Shown here piece by piece: positions 1 to 5,363 of a stretch of DNA of 6,312 bases. The DNA lies in assembly GCA_020859965.1 (NCBI GenBank), contig JAJBVF010000408.1, positions 1 to 6,312 of the forward strand, in the 5' to 3' direction. Position 1 is the first letter of the stretch, and every line of letters begins with the position of its first letter. The notes under the pieces were generated by a model that saw nothing but the letters and a program-made list of their open reading frames with translations, was not told where the DNA came from and did not search any database. Both the position numbers and the translations under genes were made by a program. The DNA comes from Clostridiales bacterium (lineage in GTDB: Bacteria > Bacillota > Clostridia > Lachnospirales > Lachnospiraceae).

Positions 1-63
1 TTACAGTTTTTGATATTCGTGTTCCAATCTTGCGCAGAAAAACGTGAATAAAGGAGTGACAGA

Positions 64-909
64 ATGAAAACCGGACTTGTACTGGAAGGCGGAGCAATGC
101 GCGGCATGTATACCGCAGGAATCCTTGATGTTATGATGGAGCATTCGGTTCCGGTCAACGGCATGATCGGAGTGTCTGCCGGTGCGCTGTTCGGAGTGAA
201 TTATCTTTCCGGACAAAATGGACGTGTGATCCGCTATAATAAACGTTTTAATTCCGATAAAAACTACATGGGGCTTCGCCCTCTTTTAAAGGAAGGAAAT
301 ATCATCAGCACAGAATATGCCTATCACGACGTGCCTTTTGAGCTGGACATTTTTGATGATGAGACCTACAAAAAGACGGCGGAAGACATCCCCTTCTATG
401 CCGTGATCACAGACATGGAGACCGGCAGGCCAAATTATGTACGGATCCGGAGCGTATACCGGCAGATGGATGTCCTCCGGGCGTCCGCTTCCATGCCCTT
501 CGTCTCAAAGCCGGTAGACATTGGCGGGAGAAAGTTTCTTGACGGAGGTATCTCAGACAGCATTCCGTTCCGCTGGATGCAGGGAAACGGCTACGACCGG
601 CTGATCGTAGTCCTTACGCGCGACCTGTCCTACCGCAAGACTCCGATGTCTCCCGCTCTGATCCGCTCTTCCTACCGCAAGTATCCTAAGCTGCAGGAAC
701 AGCTGTTTAACCGGCATACGGTCTACAACGAAGCGGTAGCAGCGCTTAAAGAACAGGAAGCAGACGGACAGGTGTTCGTCATTCGCCCATCCTCTCCTAT
801 CGAAATCGGACGGATTGAAAGCGATCCATCGAAGCTTCAGGCAGTTTACGAGCTTGGACTGAATGACGGCGAAGCAATGCTTCCGAAGCTTCTGGAATAC
901 CTGAACTGA
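64..909 (+). CDS. Patatin-like phospholipase family protein (serine lipase/esterase)
   Basis: A 281-residue protein with the full catalytic signature of patatin-like acyl hydrolases. The glycine-rich oxyanion-hole segment GGAMRG is at residues 9-14, the nucleophile elbow GVSAG at 36-40 (Ser38), and the DGG motif at 160-162 supplies the dyad partner Asp160. The family hydrolyses ester bonds of phospholipids or other lipids with a Ser-Asp dyad; the actual substrate cannot be read from sequence. No signal peptide or membrane segment is visible, so it is probably cytoplasmic or membrane-peripheral. The segment ASASMP (141-146) and the general layout resemble the bacterial YjjU/RssA-like branch. 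The tail from about residue 236 (VFVIRPSSP onward) resembles the small C-terminal domain often found on clostridial members (DUF6363-like, from memory). The ATG start is supported by AAGGAG at 51-56, seven bases upstream. No convincing promoter is visible in the 63 bases before it, so it may be transcribed from outside the window. It converges with the CobC-CbiD gene. Confidence 0.93.
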   Translation: MKTGLVLEGGAMRGMYTAGILDVMMEHSVPVNGMIGVSAGALFGVNYLSGQNGRVIRYNKRFNSDKNYMGLRPLLKEGNIISTEYAYHDVPFELDIFDDETYKKTAEDIPFYAVITDMETGRPNYVRIRSVYRQMDVLRASASMPFVSKPVDIGGRKFLDGGISDSIPFRWMQGNGYDRLIVVLTRDLSYRKTPMSPALIRSSYRKYPKLQEQLFNRHTVYNEAVAALKEQEADGQVFVIRPSSPIEIGRIESDPSKLQAVYELGLNDGEAMLPKLLEYLN

Positions 910-922
910 TACGGCAAACAAG

Positions 923-976
923 GTGTGCTTCCTGCATCTCTACAGAATCGTGGATGTGTACGAAGCACACTTTTTT
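923..976 (+). terminator. Rho-independent terminator of the patatin-like gene
   Basis: GTGTGCTTC (923-931) pairs perfectly with GAAGCACAC (962-970), and TTTTTT follows directly at 971-976. Inside the roughly 30-base interval, TGCATC and GATGTG can pair further through two G-U wobbles, giving a two-part stem. The U-tract serves plus-strand transcription, so this ends the patatin-like transcript. The right arm and U-tract lie inside the last codons of the convergent CobC-CbiD gene. On the minus strand the same hairpin forms but is followed only by a mixed TTGTTTG stretch, so it would be a weak terminator in that direction. Confidence 0.85.
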
Positions 977-2790
977 ACAGCCTCATCCGCTCCATCAGTT
1001 TCCCCCAGATAGCCATACTGATTTGAAAAAAGGATCACTTCCGTCTCAAGCATTCCTCTGCAGTGTTTCTGCAGATGAAATTTAATACGTGCGGTCACCT
1101 CACGCATCACAGGCTCCAGCCATCCGGCTTCTTTTAATATGCCAACCGCCTCCTCTGTCGTATTCGTATCCAGCAGTTTTCCTACTATATCAGAAGGTGT
1201 CCCGGCGCGCATCGCCTGCGCCGCCATCAGCTCAGCACGGCAATCGGCATGGGCAGAATGCGTGTTCATGATTCCACCGGATACTTTGATAAACTTCCCG
1301 ATGTGCGCGACAAATAAAATGCCTTCCGCACCCAGTTCTACCGCCATATCAAGCGTCTCTCCGACATAATTGCTGCATTTCATGGAATTCTCCGCATCCA
1401 GTACGCGAATTCCGGATGCATCTTCTAAGGCTTCGCTCTTGCTGCGCCGGATAAAATCCGCGCCATAGTTTCCCGGTGTAATTAACAGATACTTCTCTCC
1501 GCCCGCAATCTTCTGCTTCATCTCCACCCGAATGCTTGCGATCAGCGCATCCTCGCTCATCGGAACTACAATTCCGCTCGTTCCCAGAATAGAAATACCT
1601 CCTGTAATTCCCAGATGGGGGTTAAAAGTCTTCTTTGCGATCTCCTCTCCCTCCGGCACGAAAACAGTGATTTTCAATCCATCCGAATAATTGTAGAAAT
1701 TACATACAGACTGCACTTCTTTTGTGATCATCTCACGCGGCACCCGGTTGATCGCCGCCGTTCCTACCGGCTGTTCCAGCCCCGGCTTTGTCACACGCCC
1801 GACGCCAATACCGCCGTCTATGACAATCCGAGAGGGCTCTGACGTCAAATACTCTGCACGCGCATACACAAGGATCCCATTCGTTGCGTCCGGATCGTCT
1901 CCGCCGTATTTTTGTACTGCACAGGAAGCATATCGCTCCGTAAGCTTCTGATCTTCTATGGGCAAATGCAGGTGAATTCCTTTCGGCGTCAGCAGATCCG
2001 CTCGATAACAAATCCGTCTGGAAAGCAGCATTTCCGCCGCCGCCTTTGCTGCCGCTGCCGCACAGCTTCCGGTTGTGTATCCGCAGCGCAGCTTTTTGTT
2101 CTTTTTCATAACAAACCGGTCTTCAATCCCTGTCAGTCCCGGAGTCCGGGGAAGCGGCCGGATATCTGACAGCTGCAGGCATTCAGAAATGCAGCCCCGC
2201 ACCTCGTTTTTACCCTTCCCGGCATCCGTTCTTTCATCCGGATCTGAAAGGCTAAGCTCGCAGGAAAACCCTTCACCATTTTTCACCTGCCACTCAAAAT
2301 AATCCCGATGCGGGAATGAAAAGCAATCCAGAATTGCCATAATGGTGCCGCCATGCACCACAAAAGCCACGTTTTCCACATCATCTTTTTGGGCTTGTAA
2401 ACATCCCCCGGCAAATGCTTCACAGCATCTTTTGCAAAACGCTTCCCTGCCTTCTCCTCCCGGGAAAGCCAGAGTGCCGCCGCTGTCGATCCATGCCTGA
2501 TACCGTACATCTTCCTTTAATTCTTCATAATTTTTATATTCAAACTCACCAAAATCGCACTCCCGCAATCCGGGAATCAGCCGATTTTCCGCCTCCGGGA
2601 ACAAAATCTCCGCGGTCTGCACACATCGTCTTTTCGGACTGACATATACCAGATCCGGTTTCGGATAGTATTCTCTGTTTTCTTCAAGCAAATGCTGTGC
2701 CTTCCCGGTCAGCTCTTCGTCCGTCGCACCGACATATCGGTGCTCCAGGTTTCCGGCAGTACTGCCATGTCGGATCAGATAGATATTCAT
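940..2790 (-). CDS. cbiD: Fusion protein: CobC-type histidine phosphatase + CbiD cobalt-precorrin-5B C(1)-methyltransferase
   Basis: A 616-residue, two-domain cobalamin biosynthesis protein. Residues 1 to about 175 are a histidine phosphatase: LIRHG with catalytic His8, SPKRR (51-55, Arg55), LRECDFGEFE (75-84, acid/base Glu77) and VVHGG (144-148, His146). This domain most resembles alpha-ribazole-5'-phosphate phosphatase (CobC), which acts in nucleotide-loop assembly, but the phosphatase family is broad. After a charged linker of about 50 residues, CbiD starts near Met228 and runs to the end (389 residues, about full family length). It carries GYTTGSCAAAAAKA (237-250) and, further on, the VTKPGL, NPHLGITGGISILGTSG, ITPGNYG, YVGETLD and HSAHADCRAE blocks. 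CbiD uses S-adenosylmethionine to methylate C-1 of cobalt-precorrin-5B in the anaerobic pathway. I chose the ATG at 2790 because MNIYLIRHG is the normal phosphatase start and GGAGGG lies 11 bases upstream. A TTG at 2823 in the same frame would add 11 atypical residues, although it has its own GGAG. No good ribosome binding site precedes Met228, so separate CbiD synthesis is unlikely. The gene appears monocistronic. Confidence 0.92.
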   Translation of the reverse strand: MNIYLIRHGSTAGNLEHRYVGATDEELTGKAQHLLEENREYYPKPDLVYVSPKRRCVQTAEILFPEAENRLIPGLRECDFGEFEYKNYEELKEDVRYQAWIDSGGTLAFPGGEGREAFCKRCCEAFAGGCLQAQKDDVENVAFVVHGGTIMAILDCFSFPHRDYFEWQVKNGEGFSCELSLSDPDERTDAGKGKNEVRGCISECLQLSDIRPLPRTPGLTGIEDRFVMKKNKKLRCGYTTGSCAAAAAKAAAEMLLSRRICYRADLLTPKGIHLHLPIEDQKLTERYASCAVQKYGGDDPDATNGILVYARAEYLTSEPSRIVIDGGIGVGRVTKPGLEQPVGTAAINRVPREMITKEVQSVCNFYNYSDGLKITVFVPEGEEIAKKTFNPHLGITGGISILGTSGIVVPMSEDALIASIRVEMKQKIAGGEKYLLITPGNYGADFIRRSKSEALEDASGIRVLDAENSMKCSNYVGETLDMAVELGAEGILFVAHIGKFIKVSGGIMNTHSAHADCRAELMAAQAMRAGTPSDIVGKLLDTNTTEEAVGILKEAGWLEPVMREVTARIKFHLQKHCRGMLETEVILFSNQYGYLGETDGADEAVKKCASYTSTIL

Positions 2791-2801
2791 TTGCAGTCGT
2801 T

Positions 2802-2807
2802 CCCTCC
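2802..2807 (-). promoter_or_regulatory. Ribosome binding site for the cobC-cbiD fusion
   Basis: GGAGGG on the minus strand lies 11 bases before the ATG at 2790. The spacing is at the long end of the usual range. A second GGAG with ideal spacing lies before the alternative TTG codon at 2823, so the exact start is not fully settled, but domain homology favours the ATG. Confidence 0.6.
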
Positions 2808-2871
2808 AGAATACAATTTGCAAAAAGACTCCGCCAAATAATTTTCAGCAGTTAGAAATTCGAATAGTGTC

Positions 2872-2901
2872 ATCTTATCATAGAAGTGACGGAACCGTCA
2901 A
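2872..2901 (-). promoter_or_regulatory. Sigma-70-type promoter of the cobC-cbiD gene
   Basis: On the minus strand TTGACG (2901-2896) is followed after 18 bases by TAAGAT (2877-2872), with TG one base upstream of the -10 box, an extended -10 arrangement. Transcription would start near 2865, giving a leader of about 75 bases. It lies just downstream of the terminator at 2930-2956, where a new promoter would be expected. A 14-bp palindrome (2887-2900) covers the -35 box and part of the spacer. The leader is too short for a cobalamin riboswitch. Confidence 0.6.
2887..2900. promoter_or_regulatory. Palindrome over the cobC-cbiD -35 box, possible operator
   Basis: TGACGGAACCGTCA is a perfect inverted repeat of 6-bp arms around AA. 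It overlaps the -35 hexamer (2896-2901) and the upstream part of the spacer, a position where a bound dimeric repressor would block RNA polymerase. No regulator family is recognised from the sequence, and a 14-bp palindrome can occur by chance, so this is a candidate only. Confidence 0.3.
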
Positions 2902-2929
2902 TTTCCCGTTAAACAAAATTATAACTGGC

Positions 2930-2956
2930 AAAAAGACTGCCGGTAAACCGGCAGTC
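2930..2956 (-). terminator. Rho-independent terminator after the cytidylate-kinase-like gene
   Basis: On the minus strand GACTGCCGG (2956-2948) and CCGGCAGTC (2943-2935) form a perfect 9-bp GC-rich stem with a TTTA loop, followed by TTTTT (2934-2930). It lies about 100 bases beyond the kinase stop codon and just before the cobC-cbiD promoter, so it separates the transporter-kinase transcript from the cobalamin gene. A run of A and T before the stem means the complementary strand could also form a terminator, but there is no plus-strand gene here. Confidence 0.9.
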
Positions 2957-3020
2957 CCAAAAATATTCCAATATTCCTGTTTTTTATAAGCCATCCCATA
3001 TGCAGTCGTGTGCACCGGGT

Positions 3021-3057
3021 TATAGTGAACGACAAAATATTTTTGTTGTTCGCTATA
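3021..3057. repeat. 37-bp imperfect palindrome in the 3' untranslated region of the kinase gene
   Basis: Arms TATAGTGAACGACAAAA (3021-3037) and TTTTGTTGTTCGCTATA (3041-3057) flank TAT. Fifteen of 17 positions pair. The two exceptions are G-U wobbles when read as plus-strand RNA and C-A mismatches when read as minus-strand RNA. It begins three bases past the TGA stop of the cytidylate-kinase-like gene. There is no T-tract suited to termination. It could be a short interspersed palindromic repeat, a relic of a mobile-element end, or an mRNA 3' stabilising structure. Only copy number in the genome would tell which. Confidence 0.6.
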
Positions 3058-3059
3058 AA

Positions 3060-3659
3060 TCATTTTTCATACAGCGTATGCAGCGCCTGGGCGATCAGTT
3101 CAGCTGTTCCCTCCACTCCAAACCGGGAACTGTCAATCATCAGACTGCTGCAGTCGCGCGGTGAACGCACCTCCGGACAATATTTTCGCTGATAATACGT
3201 ACGCGCCATATCGACTTCCCGTATCATCCGGCGGGCTGTTTTCTCATCCATCATCAGAGTTTCAACACAGTTTTTGAGCCGCTCCTCATACGGTGCATAA
3301 ATATAGACACTCAGATGGTTGGGAAAATCCCGCAGGATATAGTCACTGCAGCGCCCTACGATAATGCAGGAGCCACTGTTCGCCGCATCCAGAATGATGT
3401 TTTTTTCCGTTTCAAAAATCTCATCATTAATATTATAGGTCGTCAGACTCATTTTGTATTTCTTTCGAAGGAAAAAGGAATTTTTTGCTGTCTCTTCCTC
3501 GTCGCTGACCACCGAAACCGGATGCCCGATCCTTTTTGCAGCAGCCTCAACAATATCTCTGTCCCAGAATTCCACTCCCAGCTTTTCCGACAGGGACTGC
3601 GCTATCGTGCGCCCCAGAGAACCAAACTCACGTGAAATTGTTACTACAAAACGATCCAT
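3060..3659 (-). CDS. Cytidylate kinase-like family protein
   Basis: A 199-residue protein of the stand-alone cytidylate-kinase-like family common in clostridia (P-loop NTPase fold). It shows the N-terminal VVTISREFGSLGRTIA segment (5-20), WDRDIV (32-37), IIVGRCSDYIL (99-109), an Arg-rich lid-like stretch with MIREVD and RTYYQRKY (145-160), and LMIDSSRFGVEGTAELI (173-189). True CMP kinases phosphorylate CMP/dCMP with ATP through a GxxGxGK(S/T) P-loop. Here that loop reads FGSLGRTIA, with Arg where the Walker Lys is expected, which is typical of this subfamily and leaves its activity uncertain. The ATG is preceded by AGGAGG five bases upstream. It lies 78 bases after the second permease gene with no terminator between them, so co-transcription is likely. 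Its transcript ends at 2930-2956. The substrate is unknown; cmk should not be assumed. Confidence 0.88.
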   Translation of the reverse strand: MDRFVVTISREFGSLGRTIAQSLSEKLGVEFWDRDIVEAAAKRIGHPVSVVSDEEETAKNSFFLRKKYKMSLTTYNINDEIFETEKNIILDAANSGSCIIVGRCSDYILRDFPNHLSVYIYAPYEERLKNCVETLMMDEKTARRMIREVDMARTYYQRKYCPEVRSPRDCSSLMIDSSRFGVEGTAELIAQALHTLYEK

Positions 3660-3727
3660 TGGAACCTCCTGCTCCCGCTCAGTTTCAGAGCACGTTTTCT
3701 CTTCCCGCGCTCATACTTCAAGTTCAT
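3644..3727 (-). CDS. Possible 27-residue basic peptide upstream of the kinase-like gene
   Basis: In the 78-base gap between the second permease and the kinase-like gene, an ATG at 3727 follows GAGGAA at good spacing. It opens a 27-codon frame that ends at TAG (3644-3646), 16 bases inside the kinase gene in another frame. The peptide starts MNLKYERGKRKRALKL and is rich in Lys and Arg. The ribosome-binding-site-like sequence and the overlap with the kinase start would suit translational coupling, but such short frames arise by chance and no family is recognised. Confidence 0.2.
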   Translation of the reverse strand: MNLKYERGKRKRALKLSGSRRFQWIVL

Positions 3728-3737
3728 GCTTCCTCTT

Positions 3738-4523
3738 TTACGATTCCGTCATCACCACATCCGCCGGCGGTTTCACGCCCTCCTTCATCCGTTTCTGCAT
3801 ACGGCGCACCACACAGGACAGGGTAAAATTAATGGCAAAGTAGATCACACACGCAAATCCGAATAAAACAAATACATCGGAAACGTTGATTACGCCCGTC
3901 CCATTGTAACGGTTCGCGGAACTCATGATCTGCTTTGTCCTTGCCATCAGCTCAATGACTGCCACGTTTGCCAGATACGAGGAGTCCTTGATCGTCGTAA
4001 TGACCTGAGAAAGCAAGGTCGGAATAATATTCCGGTACGCCTGCGGCAATACAATATAAATCATTATCTGTACCGTATGGAATCCCTGCGAACGCCCTGC
4101 CTCAAACTGCCCTTCCGCTACGGAGTTCAGTCCTCCGCGCACGATTTCCGCAATTACGGAAGATGTGAACAGGATCAACGCCACCGCTCCTTTAAAGAGC
4201 AGCTTCACGTCAGCAGCCGATCCCAGGCCAAACATTTTCCGGTTCAGGAAAGACGGCGTCGGACAGAACACGAGACAGATAAAAATCCAGAGCAGCAATG
4301 GTGTATTCCGGAACACTTCAATATATACCGTAGCCAGTATACGGAAAATTTTGTTTTTCCCACTGTTACAGTAATTGCGCACCAGCGCGAGCACGGAGCC
4401 GATCAGAATACCGAATCCTACCGCGATCACCGAAATAATCAGGGTAAACAGCACTCCTTTCAAAAGATACTGCAGGATTGCTGTATTTGTCAGCATTGAC
4501 AGACTTGCCTGAAAGGTACTCAT
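3738..4523 (-). CDS. Polar amino acid ABC transporter permease (second permease)
   Basis: A 261-residue inner-membrane permease of the GlnP/HisM family. Hydrophobic segments are visible at about residues 22-49, 64-88, 110-130, 165-195 and 215-240. The cytoplasmic EAA loop, which docks on the ATPase, is at about 133-161 and includes the core EAGRSQGFHTVQIMIYIVLPQ. Conserved FRNTPLLLWIF (71-81) is the usual family segment after the first membrane span. Its start overlaps the stop of the preceding permease by four bases (ATGA at 4520-4523), with GGAG just upstream, so the two are translationally coupled and probably form the heterodimeric channel. The C-terminal tail after about residue 240 is short and charged (RRMQKRMKEG). 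No ATPase gene follows; the next gene is the kinase-like protein. Confidence 0.93.
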   Translation of the reverse strand: MSTFQASLSMLTNTAILQYLLKGVLFTLIISVIAVGFGILIGSVLALVRNYCNSGKNKIFRILATVYIEVFRNTPLLLWIFICLVFCPTPSFLNRKMFGLGSAADVKLLFKGAVALILFTSSVIAEIVRGGLNSVAEGQFEAGRSQGFHTVQIMIYIVLPQAYRNIIPTLLSQVITTIKDSSYLANVAVIELMARTKQIMSSANRYNGTGVINVSDVFVLFGFACVIYFAINFTLSCVVRRMQKRMKEGVKPPADVVMTES

Positions 4524-5260
4524 GCGTTCTCCATCCCCCTTCCCTGATCGGTGCTGCCGCGGCCCGCAACAATCACCCGCTGATCCCGCTGTTTCAGCCT
4601 TGCTTCCCAGGTACTTGCCAGCTTAGACAGCGGGAAACAGATCACGAAGAAAAGCACTCCGCTCACAAGGTAAGCAGGACCATATGCACCGCCGGTTGTT
4701 GCGCCGGTCACAAAGCTGTACGTCAGTGAGATCAGATCCGTCCCACCGATAATATACAGACAGGAGGTATTCTTGATCAGGTTTACCACCTGATTTACCA
4801 TTGGCGGCAGAATAATCTTAATGCTCTGTGGAAGAATAATATAATACATTTCCCCAAAATAACCAAAACCCTGTGACCTTGCCGCCTCAGACTGCCCCTT
4901 TGGGATTGCCTCAATGCCGGCGCGGATCACCTCCGCCATATATGCGCCATGGTAAATACCAAGCTCGACAATACCGGTCGGGATAATGCCGATACTATTT
5001 CCGGAAAAAGCAAGCGCATAATACAGAAAGCAGAGCTGCAGCATCACCGGTGTATTCTGAACAAACTCCACATAGACGCGCGCGATCGCTTTCAGCAGCC
5101 GGTTCTGTCCGGTAGCGAACAATCCCAGCACAATGCCTATGATCAGTGCCAGCAGGATAGCCAGCACCGCAGTCTCCACCGTAGTGGCAAGCCCATGCAG
5201 AAACGTTGCCCGGTATATCCAGACCTTTTGCCACGCTGCCGCCGAAAAAATACCCGACAT
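4520..5260 (-). CDS. Polar amino acid ABC transporter permease (first permease)
   Basis: A 246-residue permease of the same GlnP/HisM family as its neighbour but clearly diverged from it. Membrane segments are seen at about residues 24-49, 63-85, 94-113, 146-172 and 192-212. The family segment FVQNTPVMLQLCFLYY is at 66-81 and the EAA loop at about 117-145 (EAIPKGQSEAARSQGFGYFGEMYYIILPQ region), which binds the ATPase. I chose the ATG at 5260 because GGAGGG lies exactly five bases upstream. A longer frame from 5299 would add 13 non-hydrophobic residues, has no good ribosome binding site, and its ATG lies in the loop of the stem-loop at 5281-5315. The tail after about residue 220 is hydrophilic. 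It sits 103 bases after the binding-protein gene and overlaps the second permease by four bases. Confidence 0.93.
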   Translation of the reverse strand: MSGIFSAAAWQKVWIYRATFLHGLATTVETAVLAILLALIIGIVLGLFATGQNRLLKAIARVYVEFVQNTPVMLQLCFLYYALAFSGNSIGIIPTGIVELGIYHGAYMAEVIRAGIEAIPKGQSEAARSQGFGYFGEMYYIILPQSIKIILPPMVNQVVNLIKNTSCLYIIGGTDLISLTYSFVTGATTGGAYGPAYLVSGVLFFVICFPLSKLASTWEARLKQRDQRVIVAGRGSTDQGRGMENA

Positions 5261-5265
5261 AGTAT

Positions 5266-5271
5266 CCCTCC
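5266..5271 (-). promoter_or_regulatory. Ribosome binding site deciding the first permease start
   Basis: GGAGGG on the minus strand is five bases from the ATG at 5260. The competing upstream ATG at 5299 has only a poor match, so this site supports the shorter 246-residue protein. Confidence 0.8.
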
Positions 5272-5280
5272 AAGTCCGTG

Positions 5281-5315
5281 CCGGACAGGCATTCTCCATA
5301 GCATGCTCTGTCCGG
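5281..5315 (-). promoter_or_regulatory. Intercistronic stem-loop between binding-protein and permease genes
   Basis: On the minus strand CCGGACAG (5315-5308) pairs with CTGTCCGG (5288-5281). After one bulged A, GCAT pairs with ATGC, giving a 12-bp stem and a 10-base loop. No T-tract follows, so it is not a simple terminator. It lies 48 bases past the binding-protein stop and 20 bases before the permease start codon. In binding-protein-dependent ABC operons such a structure commonly protects the upstream message from 3' decay and lowers permease expression. The right arm can also pair with CGGAC (5278-5274), next to the permease ribosome binding site, to make a weaker alternative 5-bp hairpin. 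Confidence 0.65.
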
Positions 5316-5363
5316 CTGCGTTAAAATGCTATAACTTCAAAAATTTTCCTGCAATTCCTGACA

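Noticed and set aside
553..921. Long minus-strand frame opposite the patatin-like gene
   Set aside because: A shadow of the catalytic coding region; it lacks recognisable domains and a ribosome binding site.
2107..2109. Internal start giving separate CbiD
   Set aside because: Met228 is a good CbiD N-terminus, but the only purine-rich stretch upstream is too distant to be a normal ribosome binding site.
2791..2823. TTG start that would extend the CobC-CbiD protein by 11 residues
   Set aside because: A GGAG lies at reasonable distance, but histidine phosphatases of this type begin right at MxIYLIRHG, and the added residues look like translated leader.
2820..2938. Identical 11-mer GCAAAAAGACT at 2820-2830 and 2928-2938, suggesting a second terminator in the cobC-cbiD leader
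   Set aside because: The second copy forms the T-tract and stem edge of a real hairpin, but the first has no complementary arm nearby, so it cannot fold as a terminator. The match may be chance.
2962..2977. Tandem 8-bp direct repeat AATATTCC
   Set aside because: Only two short AT-rich units; no reason to see more than chance or slippage.
2878..3063. 61-residue frame on the minus strand after the kinase-like gene
   Set aside because: It runs through the palindrome and the terminator hairpin, begins inside the kinase stop region, lacks a ribosome binding site of its own and resembles no family.
5322..5360. Possible internal promoter between the binding-protein and permease genes
   Set aside because: TTGCAG and TAGCAT at 17-base spacing on the minus strand match the consensus too poorly, and the genes read as one operon.
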